DNA of 64,000 nt. It comes from Bacillus sp. SM2101 (GTDB taxonomy: Bacteria; Bacillota; Bacilli; Bacillales; SM2101). The notes beneath the pieces were generated by a model. It was given only the letters and a program-made list of their open reading frames with translations, ran no database searches and was not told the DNA's origin. The position numbers and the translations under genes are program-made. Location: assembly GCF_018588585.1 (NCBI RefSeq), contig NZ_JAEUFG010000001.1:248001-312000 (forward strand), written 5' to 3'. This document shows, one piece after another, positions 16,520 to 26,796 of the stretch. Each line of letters starts with the position of its first letter. Within the stretch, counting starts at the first letter, position 1.

Positions 16520-17977
16520 TTATTTTTTATATCTTAGAATCGGCTTACGGGCTGCAATTGTTTCATCTAATCGTTTTACTACTGTTGTATGTGGTGCTTC
16601 TTGAACAATTTCGGGATTTTCCTCTGCTTCTTTTGCTATTTGAATCATCGCATCAATAAAAGCATCAAGTGTCTCCTTCGATTCCGTTTCTGTAGGCTCG
16701 ATCATTATACATTCTTCTACATTTAATGGAAAATAAATTGTAGGTGGATGGTAGCCAAAATCCAACAACCGCTTAGCGATATCAAGTGTACGCACACCTA
16801 ATTTTTTTTGACGTTTTCCAGACAGTACAAACTCATGCTTACAATGCTTATCGAAAGGCAGATCAAAATGTGGTGCAAGACGTCGCATCATATAGTTTGC
16901 ATTTAACACTGCATATTCGGTGACTGCATTCAATCCGTCAGGACCCATAGATCTGATGTACGTATAAGCACGAACATTAATTCCGAAATTTCCGTAGTAA
17001 GGTTTTACTCTGCCAATAGCTTGTGGGCGATCATAATCGAATGTAAAACCTGCTTCATTTTTGACTAATACTGGTTTTGGTAGAAAAGGAAGCAAATCCT
17101 CTTTAACTCCTACTGGCCCTGAACCTGGTCCACCTCCACCATGCGGACCTGTAAATGTCTTATGAAGATTTAAATGAACAACATCAAATCCCATATCGCC
17201 AGGTCGTGCTTTACTTAATACCGCATTTAAATTAGCACCATCGTAATAAAGCTTCCCTCCAGCTCCATGGACAATCTCCGCCATTTCAACAATATTCTCT
17301 TCAAATAGTCCTAAAGTATTTGGGTTTGTTAGCATTAACGCTGCAGTATCTTGTCCAACAACACGCTTTAAATCTTCAAGGTCAACCAGTCCATTGTCAT
17401 CAGATTTTACTGTAACAGTTTCCAAGCCTGCTACTGTTGCTGATGCAGGATTAGTACCGTGAGCTGAATCTGGTACAATAACCTTTGTTCGATTGTAATC
17501 ATTGTTTGCTTCATGGTAAGCACGGATCATCATTAACCCTGTCCACTCACCATGTGCACCAGCTGCAGGCTGTAACGTTACAGTATCCATCCCAGTAATT
17601 TCTACTAAATGCTCTTGTAAATCATACATGAGCTCAAGTGCCCCTTGTACTGTACCCTCATCTTGTAAAGGATGAATGTTTGCAAATCCACTATATCTCG
17701 CCACATTTTCATTAATTTTCGGATTATACTTCATCGTACAAGAACCTAGTGGATAAAACCCTGAATCAACTCCATGATTCCGATTTGATAAAGCTGTGTA
17801 ATGGCGCATAATGTCTAACTCGGACACCTCTGGTAACTCTGGCTCATCTACCCTTATATAATCACTAGGTAAAACATCATTAACATTTATATCGGGAACA
17901 TCTAAATCTGGTAAGCTGTAACCAATTCTCCCTTGCTTTGATAACTCAAAAATTAATGGTTGCTCTTGATTATTCAT
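16520..17977 (-). CDS. gcvPB: Glycine dehydrogenase (decarboxylating) subunit 2
   Basis: PLP-binding subunit of the P-protein, which decarboxylates glycine and passes the aminomethyl group to lipoylated GcvH. The 485-residue product carries the PLP lysine in [18 protein letters not shown] (about K273). I start at ATG 17975-17977 ([10 protein letters not shown]), with GGGGG upstream, although an earlier ATG two codons away is possible. It overlaps gcvPA by eight bases, so the two P-protein halves are translationally coupled. It is the last gene of gcvT-gcvPA-gcvPB. Confidence 0.97.
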   Translation of the reverse strand: MNNQEQPLIFELSKQGRIGYSLPDLDVPDINVNDVLPSDYIRVDEPELPEVSELDIMRHYTALSNRNHGVDSGFYPLGSCTMKYNPKINENVARYSGFANIHPLQDEGTVQGALELMYDLQEHLVEITGMDTVTLQPAAGAHGEWTGLMMIRAYHEANNDYNRTKVIVPDSAHGTNPASATVAGLETVTVKSDDNGLVDLEDLKRVVGQDTAALMLTNPNTLGLFEENIVEMAEIVHGAGGKLYYDGANLNAVLSKARPGDMGFDVVHLNLHKTFTGPHGGGGPGSGPVGVKEDLLPFLPKPVLVKNEAGFTFDYDRPQAIGRVKPYYGNFGINVRAYTYIRSMGPDGLNAVTEYAVLNANYMMRRLAPHFDLPFDKHCKHEFVLSGKRQKKLGVRTLDIAKRLLDFGYHPPTIYFPLNVEECIMIEPTETESKETLDAFIDAMIQIAKEAEENPEIVQEAPHTTVVKRLDETIAARKPILRYKK

Positions 17978-19316
17978 TGCCATCCCCCAATTCCTTCACA
18001 AATGTATCAATCTCTACCTTAGTACGTAGTTCAGTAACCGCTACTAACATATGATTCTCTAGCTCAGCAAAATCTTTACTTAAATCGTATCCGCCGATAA
18101 TCCCTTTATGTAATAGCCTACGATTGATTTCTTTTACTGATTTTGGTAATTTAACGACAAATTCATTAAAGAAAGGACCTTCAAATGCTATTTCAAAGCC
18201 ATGTGCTTTAAGTTGATTTTTTGCATATTGGGATTTTTGTATGTTTTGAGTTGCCATATGTTTAACACCTTTTTTCCCAAGCGCAGTCATTGCAACAGAA
18301 GCTGCTAATGCATTTAACGCTTGGTTTGAACAAATATTCGATGTTGCTTTATCTCTACGAATATGTTGTTCACGTGCTTGAAGTGTTAAAACAAAACCAC
18401 GACGTCCATTTTCATCCACTGTTTGACCAACAAGGCGTCCAGGTACTTTCCTCATAAGCTTCGAAGTGACCGCAAAATATCCACAATGCGGACCACCATA
18501 TTGGGTAGGTATGCCAAACACTTGTGCATCACCAACAACAATATCTGCCCCGAATGCACCTGGTGGTGTTAAAGCCCCTAATGATAATGGATTACTTGAT
18601 ACCACAAACATACTTTTTTCTGAATGTGTTATTTCTTCTATTTCTTTTAATGGCTCAATTTGTCCAAAGAAATTAGGGTATTGTACAATTACTGAAGCAA
18701 CCGTATCATCCATTTCTTTTGCTAGTTCACTGACATCAGTTACACCATTATTTGTTGGTATTTCAACAACTTCGATATGCTGCCCCTTAGCATAAGTTTT
18801 CAAAACTTCGATTGATTCAGGGTGCACCGTCTTTGAAACGAGTACTTTCTTCTTACGTGTATGTCCTGCACTTAACATGGCTGCTTCAGCAAGTGCTGTT
18901 CCGCCATCATACATGGAAGAATTGGCTACATCCATCCCTGTTAATTCACAAATCATCGTTTGGAATTCAAAAATGGCTTGCAGCTCTCCCTGAGAAATTT
19001 CTGGTTGGTATGGTGTATAAGCTGTGTAAAATTCTGATCGAGAAATAACATGGTCGACTATAATTGGCATATAATGGCTATAAACTCCTGCACCTAGAAA
19101 CGAAGCATGCGTTTGTGTATTGGCATTTTTTTCAGCAAGTGCAGCCATTTCTCGTGTTAATTCAGGTTCAGAAGAGGCTTGTTTAATATTGTATTCCCCA
19201 TTAAATCGCACACCTTCTGGAATATCATTAAAAAGTTCATCAATTGAGGTGACCCCAATAGCTTCAAGCATCTCTTTTTTATCATGTTCAGTCATTGGTA
19301 AATAGCGATGTTTCAT
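17970..19316 (-). CDS. gcvPA: Glycine dehydrogenase (decarboxylating) subunit 1
   Basis: 448-residue partner of GcvPB, with the family start [20 protein letters not shown] and [15 protein letters not shown] (about 138-152). The two-gene P-protein is typical of Firmicutes; enterobacteria use one fused chain. It lies 28 bp after gcvT and overlaps gcvPB, so the operon is under the upstream glycine riboswitch. Confidence 0.97.
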   Translation of the reverse strand: MKHRYLPMTEHDKKEMLEAIGVTSIDELFNDIPEGVRFNGEYNIKQASSEPELTREMAALAEKNANTQTHASFLGAGVYSHYMPIIVDHVISRSEFYTAYTPYQPEISQGELQAIFEFQTMICELTGMDVANSSMYDGGTALAEAAMLSAGHTRKKKVLVSKTVHPESIEVLKTYAKGQHIEVVEIPTNNGVTDVSELAKEMDDTVASVIVQYPNFFGQIEPLKEIEEITHSEKSMFVVSSNPLSLGALTPPGAFGADIVVGDAQVFGIPTQYGGPHCGYFAVTSKLMRKVPGRLVGQTVDENGRRGFVLTLQAREQHIRRDKATSNICSNQALNALAASVAMTALGKKGVKHMATQNIQKSQYAKNQLKAHGFEIAFEGPFFNEFVVKLPKSVKEINRRLLHKGIIGGYDLSKDFAELENHMLVAVTELRTKVEIDTFVKELGDGNE

Positions 19317-19344
19317 AACTTTACCCCTCTCTTCTATAAAGTAC

Positions 19345-20451
19345 TTATTTTTTTGGACGCTTATATAACGGCGTTGAAACTACTTTTGCTCTCAATTTTC
19401 GTTTTCGTACTTGAACATCAACCTCTGTTCCTAGTTCAGTAAATTCAGTTTTTAGCAAGACGAGACCAACATTTTTTTTAAGAGTTGGTGATTGAGTTCC
19501 AGTAGTAACCTCACCGATTCTTTCATCTCCTACATACACATCATAACCATGTCTCGGAATGCCTTTGTCAATCATTTCAATACCGACTAACTTCCGTACT
19601 GTACCCGCATTTTTTTGCTCAACTAACCGCTGCTTCCCGAAAAAATGATCAACATCTTTGTTCACTTTAACAGCAAAGCCTATGCCAGCTTCCAACGGTG
19701 AAATAGCTTTTGAAAGTTCTTGGCCATATAATGGTAGGTTAGCTTCAAAACGAAGTGTATCGCGCGCTCCAAGCCCACATGGCTGAATCCCCTCAAGCTT
19801 ACCTTCTTCAAGAATTTCTCTCCAAATATGGATAGAATCTTCGTTATCGCAATATATTTCAAACCCATCTTCCCCAGTATAGCCTGTTCGAGAAACAAGG
19901 GCTTTGTATCCTTTCAAATCTACATTATCGAGAAATTTAAAAAACTTAATGTCTTGTAGATTCGTTGATGTTAGTTTTTGAAGAACATTCTCTGCTAATG
20001 GTCCCTGTATAGCAAGCTGTGCAACTTTCTCTGAAATATTTTCTAGAACAACATCTCCGAAAAGGTGTGATTGTAACCACTCATAATCTTTAGTTATATT
20101 CGCTGCATTTACAACGAGCAAAAAATTGTTATCAGACTTTTTATATATTAATAAATCGTCTACCGTTCCTCCATCTTCATAACACATTGCTGTGTATTGA
20201 GCACTTCCAATCTTTAACTTTGATACATCATTTGTCATCATTTTTTGCAAATATGCTAAACTATCTTCACCTTTAACAGTGATTTCCCCCATATGCGATA
20301 CATCAAAAAGTCCTGCACGTGTTCGTACTGCTTCATGTTCCTCTAAAATACTAGAAAATTGTACTGGTAAATCCCAGCCACCGAAATCAATCGTTTTAGC
20401 ACCAAATTGTTCGTATACTTCAAATAGAGGTGTACGTTTTAATTGAGACAT
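19345..20451 (-). CDS. gcvT: Aminomethyltransferase, glycine cleavage T-protein
   Basis: Transfers the methylene group from aminomethylated GcvH to tetrahydrofolate and releases ammonia. The 368-residue product has typical length with [13 protein letters not shown] (about 18-30), [11 protein letters not shown] (about 47-57) and [14 protein letters not shown] (about 192-205). It is the first gene after the glycine riboswitch. A hairpin repeat of about 110 bp lies between the riboswitch terminator and this gene. Confidence 0.97.
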   Translation of the reverse strand: MSQLKRTPLFEVYEQFGAKTIDFGGWDLPVQFSSILEEHEAVRTRAGLFDVSHMGEITVKGEDSLAYLQKMMTNDVSKLKIGSAQYTAMCYEDGGTVDDLLIYKKSDNNFLLVVNAANITKDYEWLQSHLFGDVVLENISEKVAQLAIQGPLAENVLQKLTSTNLQDIKFFKFLDNVDLKGYKALVSRTGYTGEDGFEIYCDNEDSIHIWREILEEGKLEGIQPCGLGARDTLRFEANLPLYGQELSKAISPLEAGIGFAVKVNKDVDHFFGKQRLVEQKNAGTVRKLVGIEMIDKGIPRHGYDVYVGDERIGEVTTGTQSPTLKKNVGLVLLKTEFTELGTEVDVQVRKRKLRAKVVSTPLYKRPKK

Positions 20452-20479
20452 ATTATTTCCTCCCCTTTGTAATAATTAA

Positions 20480-20590
20480 ATGCGTAAGCGTCTTGTTTAT
20501 TCCCCACAAGCACTGGAGACATATACTTGAAGGTGCCATTTACCTTCAGGTGATATGGTGAAGTAACCTCGAGTAGCTAAACGCTTGGAC
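20480..20590. repeat. Solitary degenerate copy of the 125-bp hairpin repeat
   Basis: Matches the 3.8-4.7 kb array at AATGCGTAAGCG, CCCCACAAGCACTGGAG and GAAGTAACCTCGAG. Its hairpin ACTTGAAGGT/ACCTTCAGGT (one G-T), with outer CATAT/ATATG, is base-paired although its sequence differs from the array copies. It lies in the gcvT leader, downstream of the riboswitch terminator. Confidence 0.8.
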
Positions 20591-20615
20591 ATCCAAACGT
20601 TACCCAAATGCACAT

Positions 20616-20885
20616 GCAAAAAAAGACAGAGTAACTCCACAAAATAGTTGTGAAGACCTCTGTCCTGGTACCTGAAAGTTTACCTTATTGATACGATTTT
20701 TGTTCGTTCAATAAAGCTTGCCCCTTTGGTAGTTCAGCATTTTCGCTATGTAATACGTTGCTGTCGCAAAAAATGAAGAACATTCTCCAGAGTTGCGTCA
20801 AGTAGAAGTCTTTTTGCCTGAGAGATTCACAAATTAATGCTTGCTCCTTCGGCGCTACAAATACGTAGTCTCTCCCTCTACCATC
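20616..20885 (-). promoter_or_regulatory. Tandem glycine riboswitch with terminator, controlling gcvT-gcvPA-gcvPB
   Basis: On the minus strand the first aptamer shows GGGAGAGACT, GCGCCGAAGGAGCAAGC and GAATCTCTCAGGCAAAAAGAC. The second shows CTGGAGAATG, CCAAAGGGGCAAGC and CTTTCAGGTACCAGGACAGAG. The expression platform is a terminator: GACAGAG...CACAA pairs with TTGTG...CTCTGTC, followed by TTTTTTT (plus 20616-20665). Glycine binding is known in this class to relieve termination and switch on glycine catabolism. Boundaries are approximate. Confidence 0.93.
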
Positions 20886-21124
20886 ATTCGCTTTTAATAT
20901 TAATTTTAAAACTTGCACATACTACAATAAAATATACTATCATCCTACCATTAGTTGGCCTGATTCGGCAATATAATATTTCTAACGTTATAGGACGGGA
21001 AAAGATTAAATGTTCGTGTTTTGCTAAAGTAAATCGCTTACAATACTGATTTTTAGTCAAATCGATATAAAACAATGATTTTCCCCGAAATAAGAAACTT
21101 TTTATAACAAGGGGGACATAGCAT

Positions 21125-22825
21125 ATGAAAGTTAATATTCAATTTGATGAAACCTGGCAAGAAAACTTTTTAAAACTCATTAACGATGATGGGCCATGGG
21201 TAAATAACAACCTGTATAAGTTGGCAATTGAAGCAGCTGAACACTCTGTAATTCCAACATTTGATGGATTACTAGCTCCTAAACATTTACCAAATCTCAC
21301 ACCTCTTCCTCATCAATTAGATGTGGCAAAACAGGTTGTAGAAAAAATGAACGGCAAGGCGATCTTGGCTGATGAGGTTGGTTTAGGAAAAACGATTGAA
21401 GCTGGACTCATTTTAAAAGAGTACATGATCCGTGGATTGGTTAAGAAAGTATTAATTTTAGTGCCTGCCTCTCTCGTTACACAGTGGTGTAAAGAATTAA
21501 ATGAGAAGTTTTTCATTCCAGCAATTCAACAAAAGAAAAGTTATGTTTGGGAGCAGTGTGATGTTGTTGTTTCATCAATTGATACAGCCAAACGCAATCC
21601 ACATCGAGAGATTATCTTTGAGCAAAGCTATGATTTAATTATTATTGATGAGGCCCATAAATTAAAAAACAATAAAACAAAAAACTATGAGTTTGTTCAG
21701 CATTTAAAGAAAAAGTTTTGTTTATTATTAACGGCTACACCTATACAAAATAAAATTGAAGAAATATTTAACCTTGTTTCGCTTCTTAAACCAGGACATT
21801 TAGGTAATCAAGAATATTTTGAACAAGCTTTTTCTGCTAAAAATCGCACAGTTGAAAATGATAAATATTTAAAAGAGCTTGTAAATAAAGTTATGCTCAG
21901 AAATCGTCGAGGCGATACTGGTATTGAATGGCCGAAAAGGCACGTTCAAACTGTGCCAATTGATTTCACGAATGAAGAACAAGAACTATATGACTCTATA
22001 AATAATATACGAACAAATAGTCATCTATACATAAATAGTCAATTTTCAATCATCACGTTACAACGAGAAGCATGCAGTAGCCGCGAAGCTGTATTTTATA
22101 CATTAAAAAATATGCTTAATAAAAAAGATGAAGAAGGCAAGCCTATTCAGCCACCATTATTTATTGAAGAGTTACTTAAAAAGGTAGAAGGAGTTACTCA
22201 AAATTCAAAAGCTATAAAAGCTTTGGAATTAATCAAGTCCATAAATAATAAAGTAATTATTTTCACAGAATATCGTGCCACCCAACTATATTTACAATGG
22301 TTTTTGCAGCAACACGGTATATCATCAGTTCCATTCAGAGGAGGTTTTAAAAGAGGTAAAAAAGATTGGATGCAACAATTATTCAAAAACCATGCCCAAG
22401 TATTAATTGCAACTGAAGCAGGTGGAGAAGGGATAAATTTACAATTTTGCAACCATATTATAAATTTTGATTTACCTTGGAATCCAATGCGCCTTGAGCA
22501 GAGAATTGGACGAGTACATCGACTCGGTCAAGAAAATGATGTATTTATTTATAATTTTGCTATTAAACATACTGTAGAAGAACATATGTTAAAGCTACTA
22601 TATGAAAAAATACATTTATTCGAAAGAGTGGTTGGCGAGCTAGATGAAATTCTGACAAGATTAGACATAAAAAATTTAGAGGACCAGCTACAAGATATTT
22701 TATTCAACTCAAGGAGCGAAGGAGAAATGAAAATTAAAATGGATAACTTAACATCAGCCATACAATTTGCTGAACACATTAATAATGAAGTGAGGGAAAA
22801 TCATGCATCAACAGGAAATTCATAA
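21125..22825 (+). CDS. yqhH: SNF2-family DEAD/DEAH helicase
   Basis: 566-residue superfamily 2 ATPase. Helicase motifs in order: LPHQ (about 61-64), ADEVGLGKTIEAG (about 82-94), IIDEAHKLKN (about 173-182), LLTATPIQN and, in the C-terminal domain, ATEAGGEGINLQ and QRIGRVHRLGQ. It remodels nucleic acid-protein complexes, but its target in Bacillus is unknown. The start ATG follows AAGGGGGA. It overlaps yqhG by 23 bases, is divergent from the gcv operon, and matches B. subtilis gene order. Confidence 0.93.
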   Translation: MKVNIQFDETWQENFLKLINDDGPWVNNNLYKLAIEAAEHSVIPTFDGLLAPKHLPNLTPLPHQLDVAKQVVEKMNGKAILADEVGLGKTIEAGLILKEYMIRGLVKKVLILVPASLVTQWCKELNEKFFIPAIQQKKSYVWEQCDVVVSSIDTAKRNPHREIIFEQSYDLIIIDEAHKLKNNKTKNYEFVQHLKKKFCLLLTATPIQNKIEEIFNLVSLLKPGHLGNQEYFEQAFSAKNRTVENDKYLKELVNKVMLRNRRGDTGIEWPKRHVQTVPIDFTNEEQELYDSINNIRTNSHLYINSQFSIITLQREACSSREAVFYTLKNMLNKKDEEGKPIQPPLFIEELLKKVEGVTQNSKAIKALELIKSINNKVIIFTEYRATQLYLQWFLQQHGISSVPFRGGFKRGKKDWMQQLFKNHAQVLIATEAGGEGINLQFCNHIINFDLPWNPMRLEQRIGRVHRLGQENDVFIYNFAIKHTVEEHMLKLLYEKIHLFERVVGELDEILTRLDIKNLEDQLQDILFNSRSEGEMKIKMDNLTSAIQFAEHINNEVRENHASTGNS

Positions 22826-23615
22826 TTTTTTATACCATTTTTTCACATCAAACGATTGTCATGTTATTGAAAATGAAAATGGCTATTTAACTGTACAATT
22901 ATCAGTTGATCTTGATAAAGAATTGATGAACAGACCATTTTATTGGCATTATTTAGAGAAAACAGGAGGGATACCAAATCCCATGAAGCTTACACTCATT
23001 ACGGATCAGAGCAAAGCTTCAACGACAAAAAAAGGTGAGGTTGTCCATTTTGGTTCGCCTCGTTTACATCAGATCTTTGCCTCGCTACAAAAATTAGCGG
23101 GGTACATTCGTTTATATGAAGATGACGTGACATCACCAAACCATTCAAGTATCCCTCTCTATCCTTGGATAGGTATCAATGTGCTAATATCGTACGAATG
23201 TGATCGCAAACGTGACTATATCTATTCTTTAGGTCTTCATATGATTAATGGCATGATAGTAACAAATTTCCAAGAGCAATTAAATAAACTTCGGTTAACA
23301 CCTAAAATACCTGACCTATGCTTTACCATGTCACCACTTATTATGCCACAAAGTGGACTAGTACGATTGAAGCAACATATTAATTACACGATTGAACAAG
23401 AAGATCATTCTTGGGCTGATGAAGCACATGAAAGATGGAATGAGGATTTATCACTATTAAATCACTTTTATGAAGACGTAGAAGAAAAGCCTGATTGTTA
23501 TGAAACAGAAAAAAGAGCACTACAGGAACAATACGAACCTACAATAAATGTAAAAGTAATAAACGGAGGCTTATTTTACCTTAGACAAATGTCCAACATT
23601 AAAAAAGATGCATAA
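22803..23615 (+). CDS. yqhG: YqhG-like protein, partner of the SNF2 helicase gene
   Basis: 270-residue soluble protein with no motif I recognise beyond the YqhG family pattern (HNFLYHFFTSN near the start; PFYWHYLEKTGGIPNPMKLT near 45-64). It is overlapped by yqhH and therefore probably co-translated; the pair is conserved in Bacillus. An accessory role to YqhH is inference from this coupling. No membrane segments. Confidence 0.87.
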   Translation: MHQQEIHNFLYHFFTSNDCHVIENENGYLTVQLSVDLDKELMNRPFYWHYLEKTGGIPNPMKLTLITDQSKASTTKKGEVVHFGSPRLHQIFASLQKLAGYIRLYEDDVTSPNHSSIPLYPWIGINVLISYECDRKRDYIYSLGLHMINGMIVTNFQEQLNKLRLTPKIPDLCFTMSPLIMPQSGLVRLKQHINYTIEQEDHSWADEAHERWNEDLSLLNHFYEDVEEKPDCYETEKRALQEQYEPTINVKVINGGLFYLRQMSNIKKDA

Positions 23616-23677
23616 CGTCATGTTATAGCATCAAAAACAAATGGCTATATGTGTTTGTAATGTACTTATAATAAATG

Positions 23678-23835
23678 GTATTTTTTGCATTGATTATTGT
23701 ATTTAGTAATAAGAAATAATTACGTATAAATCAAGCTTTCGTAGCAACTTTTCAGATTTACAATGAAGTAAATTACATAAATTTATTTGTTGCTGTTATT
23801 AATCAGTCTCAATAGCAACAACGTTTATCCTACCT
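23678..23835. mobile_element. Degenerate MITE-like element after yqhG
   Basis: About 158 bp. Left TTTTTTGCATTGATTATTGT, followed by AGTAATAAGAAATAAT; right CAATAGCAACAACGTTTATCC. The ends match the family but the outer AGGCT is lost. It fills most of the 251-bp gap between yqhG and the next gene. Confidence 0.5.
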
Positions 23836-23866
23836 AAACTATATAGTAACAGCCTCACGTTAAAGG

Positions 23867-24427
23867 TTACTTATCAAAATATTCTTCCAGCGCTTGTTTT
23901 CTTGATTCTTTTTTTTGTTTCTTATTATCTTTATCAGTAAAATATTTCTCATGCTGAACGTCCTTTTTTTCCTCTTCCATATTCTTCTTTTTATCCTTAT
24001 TGTTATGCTTGCTTTCTCTTTTAAGTTTAATGTTTTCTTCAGTTAAATGTTTAATTTCCCTTTTAAGTTTATTGTTTTCTTCAGTTAAATGTTTAATTTC
24101 CCTTTTTGCTTTTTCCAACTCATGTTTATAAAAACTTTTATCATCAAAAAAATCAGTAGCAGCATCAACAGAACAGTCTAACTGCTCTTTTAGCCTTTCA
24201 AGTTCTTCTTGTTGTTCGTTTAATTTATTTAGCAGCTCTCGTTTTTCTGATTTAAGATATACCTTCTGTAGATACTCAATAGGGAAGCAGCCACTATAAT
24301 TTTTTAGAAAAACAAGCCTTTCTCCATGTCGTTCATATTCATCAGTTCTACAAGTCCAAATTTTACCGTTATGTTTAATTGCCTCGTCACAACTATGCAT
24401 TACCACTTTGTCACCCTTTTGAATCAC
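23867..24427 (-). CDS. Coiled-coil protein of unknown function with duplicated zipper
   Basis: 186 residues. I start at GTG 24425-24427 (MIQKGDKVVMHSC) because AAGGAGG lies about nine bases upstream. Residues 1-58 form a compact domain with three Cys (HSCDEA, WTCRTDE, SGCFPIEYL). From about 60 to 145 the sequence is a heptad coiled coil, and the rest is a Lys/Glu/Asp-rich tail. The 14-residue unit REIKHLTEENNKLK occurs twice in tandem, encoded by a 42-bp direct repeat (24018-24059 and 24060-24101, one mismatch). I do not recognise the family; no membrane segment or signal is seen. Confidence 0.75.
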   Translation of the reverse strand: MIQKGDKVVMHSCDEAIKHNGKIWTCRTDEYERHGERLVFLKNYSGCFPIEYLQKVYLKSEKRELLNKLNEQQEELERLKEQLDCSVDAATDFFDDKSFYKHELEKAKREIKHLTEENNKLKREIKHLTEENIKLKRESKHNNKDKKKNMEEEKKDVQHEKYFTDKDNKKQKKESRKQALEEYFDK

Positions 24428-24560
24428 CCCATATACCCTCCTTAAATAAAATACTGTCATATATAAGTAGTAAATGCAGGACGAATATACAATGTAAGGG
24501 ATAGATGACTAATTAGCTATACTTTTTTCATTCAATTGACTATCATTTTCAACGCTACAA

Positions 24561-24588
24561 AGAACATCTTCATAAGTGAAGATGTTCT
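24561..24588 (-). terminator. Perfect 12-bp hairpin, possible aroK-yqzE terminator
   Basis: AGAACATCTTCA and TGAAGATGTTCT around a four-base loop. It lies about 220 bp past the yqzE stop; the minus-strand tail is only TTTG, so termination is uncertain. Confidence 0.45.
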
Positions 24589-24659
24589 AATCCAAACATA
24601 TTCAGTTTTTCAGAACTATCACATACACATATATGCGTGTAACACTTATGCTATCTGTA

Positions 24660-24790
24660 TAGCCTTTTTCAAAAACTTTGTTGCTATTACCGCCAAGTTT
24701 ATACTATAAAAAGTTGCTTTATATGTTAGTCATCATGTTACAAAAGAAAAGATGCCAACGCTAGTTATATTTCCTAATAGAATAAACAGC
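24660..24790. mobile_element. MITE-like element between yqzE and the coiled-coil gene
   Basis: About 131 bp. Left end AGCCTTTTTCAAAAACTTTG then TTGCTATTACC; interior GAAAAGATGCCAACGCTAG, shared with the 60.9-kb copy; right end decayed (AATAAACAGC). Confidence 0.65.
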
Positions 24791-24806
24791 ATTTAATGTC
24801 GAGAGT

Positions 24807-24995
24807 TTACTTCGTCTTTATCTTCCTGTGAACAAACATCGAAAATGCGAAAGGCAAAACACCAAACCATCGATTTCCAAAAGAAGTACGCTCATTTTTT
24901 CGTTTCTGACGATATTTTTTTCTTTCTTCCTTCGGTTGATCAATATAACTAACAATTTGTTGGGTAACGTATTTTACATAATCATTAGTAGACAA
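24807..24995 (-). CDS. yqzE: YqzE-like small protein
   Basis: 62 residues (STNDYVKYVTQQIVSYID at the start, a basic middle RKKYRQKRKNERTSFGNRW, then a hydrophobic stretch). It starts at TTG 24993-24995 behind AGGAGGTG. Conserved small protein of unknown function located beside aroK and comG in Bacillus. The YqzE name rests on length, sequence pattern and position. Confidence 0.82.
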   Translation of the reverse strand: MSTNDYVKYVTQQIVSYIDQPKEERKKYRQKRKNERTSFGNRWFGVLPFAFSMFVHRKIKTK

Positions 24996-25017
24996 CAGCT
25001 ACACCTCCTACCATCTA

Positions 25018-25533
25018 CTACTTATTATCTCCTCCTATGCTTTTTTTAACCTCTAAATTAATTTCATCTATAATTTGCGCTATACTTTTGTTTGTTGTAT
25101 CAATTGTCACATTACAATCTTTGTAATATGGAAGTCTTGTTGTCAATATCTGTTCAATCTGTTCTTTGTTATTTTTCATTAACGGTCTAGATGAGTCCCC
25201 TTCTATTCTTGAAATAATCTGATCTAGATCACAATGTAAATAAACAACAAAACCATTTTCATTCATCCATTTACGATTTTCTTCTTGAATAACGATTCCG
25301 CCACCTGTAGTAATCACAACATTTTCTATTGGTAGTGTAAGTAGCAATTCTCTTTCATATTGACGAAACGTATCCTCTCCATCCTCTTCAAAAATTTCAC
25401 TAATTTTTTTACCCATTTTTTTTTCAATGTAATCATCAGTATCAATTACTGGTAACTTCCACTCTTCCCCTAAACGTTTTCCTACAGAAGTTTTTCCAGC
25501 ACCCATGAAGCCTGTTAAGATAACTGCTTTCAT
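25018..25533 (-). CDS. aroK: Shikimate kinase
   Basis: Phosphorylates shikimate to shikimate 3-phosphate. 171 residues with P-loop GFMGAGKTSVGKR (about 8-20), shikimate-binding DTDDYIEKKMG (about 31-41) and the TTGGGIV motif (about 75-81). It is followed by yqzE on the same strand with a 22-bp gap. The preceding comG operon ends about 108 bp upstream. Confidence 0.95.
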   Translation of the reverse strand: MKAVILTGFMGAGKTSVGKRLGEEWKLPVIDTDDYIEKKMGKKISEIFEEDGEDTFRQYERELLLTLPIENVVITTGGGIVIQEENRKWMNENGFVVYLHCDLDQIISRIEGDSSRPLMKNNKEQIEQILTTRLPYYKDCNVTIDTTNKSIAQIIDEINLEVKKSIGGDNK

Positions 25534-25641
25534 TTTATCCCCCCACAGTAATAAAGTATTTAAATGATAATGTAGTTAATGTAATGCTGTAATACTTCCT
25601 CCTTAATTGCCGAAAACATTTGAATTTTTTGTACGAGTTCA

Positions 25642-26028
25642 CTAACGGTTTTCTACCCATTTTATTATTCTACCCTCTTCTAATTCATAAATAAAGAAGG
25701 CATTGTAAAGACGTTTTTGTATTGTTTTACATTCAATCGATATTTTAAGCATACCTTCCTCAATTTGTTCTGTTGAGTACATTGCTTGTCCATTTGGATA
25801 TGTGTATATTTTATTTCGAATAGGGTGAGCATTGTCATGAATGTCCTTTAAAATATCTGTAGTAGCCATTTGCATAATGTTTTCTAGTATATAAAGTTGT
25901 TCTATTTCATGATAAAAGTTTTTTTCTACTACATACATTTCTATTTGATGAAGTAGCACTAAAAAAAATAACAGGCTCATAACTAACGTAACTGGAAAAA
26001 TAAAACCATGTTCATTATTCTTTTTCAC
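25642..26028 (-). CDS. comGG: ComGG-like competence pseudopilin
   Basis: 128-residue last gene of the comG operon. A hydrophobic N-terminal segment (about 9-27, GFIFPVTLVMSLLFFLVLLH) follows a short charged leader, as in minor pseudopilins. It overlaps comGF by 14 bases. The sequence is poorly conserved in general, so the assignment rests on operon position and topology. Confidence 0.8.
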   Translation of the reverse strand: MKKNNEHGFIFPVTLVMSLLFFLVLLHQIEMYVVEKNFYHEIEQLYILENIMQMATTDILKDIHDNAHPIRNKIYTYPNGQAMYSTEQIEEGMLKISIECKTIQKRLYNAFFIYELEEGRIIKWVENR

Positions 26029-26485
26029 GGCAAGGCACCTCCAGAGTTACCATTGAAGAAATTCGCTCTTCGTATAATTCACCACTAAGATCGATAACTT
26101 GGATAATAATACCTTCTGTAACAGGACGAAAGATGACAGAGGAAATGTTTTGTATTAACACTTCATGGCCTGTCTCATCTACCCTACGCCTAAGTATAGT
26201 CTTGTACTGTTCATAGGAAATCATTTTTTGCTGACTAGTCGTTAAATATAATGTATTGGAATTGACATTGATAGCAATTGCTTCTCTCAATTCAATACGC
26301 GCTTGTTGTAAAAATAATTCCCATTCTTGCTTATTGATTTGATCATCATTGTAATAATTTGGATGAATAATAGATATCATAGTAGGTAAAAATGCAACAA
26401 TTAATAAAAAAATAGCTAGTGATAACAAAACCTCAATGAGCGTAAAACCTTTAGCAGTTCGAATTATTTGTTTGTATAACCACAC
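26015..26485 (-). CDS. comGF: ComGF-like competence pseudopilin
   Basis: Minor pseudopilin with the prepilin signature KGFTLIEVLLSLAIFLLIV near the N-terminus, cleaved after Gly by ComC. The open frame extends to 26527, but the extra residues overlap comGE; I prefer GTG 26483-26485 (MWLYKQIIRTAKGFTLIEV), which leaves a short leader. The ribosome-binding site is not clear, so the start is uncertain. It overlaps both neighbours, as expected for the comG operon. Confidence 0.85.
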   Translation of the reverse strand: MWLYKQIIRTAKGFTLIEVLLSLAIFLLIVAFLPTMISIIHPNYYNDDQINKQEWELFLQQARIELREAIAINVNSNTLYLTTSQQKMISYEQYKTILRRRVDETGHEVLIQNISSVIFRPVTEGIIIQVIDLSGELYEERISSMVTLEVPCREKE

Positions 26486-26796
26486 CTTTTCTTTTCTTCC
26501 TTTCGAAAATCTGTATACGATACACATACTTTAGCTAATAATTCATTCGCGTCTTCCCAAGCAACTGTGAACTTATAATTGCTAACCTCAATTTGCTCAT
26601 CTATAAAATACGATTCTGTATGATAAATTTGAAGTCTATTCGATACAATGTGATTAGCAGTATTGATCAACTGAATATTTTTTCGTTCCTGAACAATATG
26701 AGTTAGCGGAGGTAATAATATGAGGAGCAGAAGGAGCCATATACTTAAGGATATTAATAGTTCAATCATAGAAAAGCCATTACAATTCTTGAACAT
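26464..26796 (-). CDS. comGE: ComGE-like competence pseudopilin
   Basis: 110-residue minor pseudopilin. N-terminus MFKNCNGFSMIELLISLS is a type IV prepilin signal (cleavage after Gly) followed by a membrane helix. I start at ATG 26794-26796 because GGGAAGG precedes it; the longer frame lacks a leader and overlaps comGD further. Two Cys near the C-terminus (KVCVSYTD, KRCGYTN) may form a disulfide. Confidence 0.85.
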   Translation of the reverse strand: MFKNCNGFSMIELLISLSIWLLLLLILLPPLTHIVQERKNIQLINTANHIVSNRLQIYHTESYFIDEQIEVSNYKFTVAWEDANELLAKVCVSYTDFRKEEKKRCGYTNK

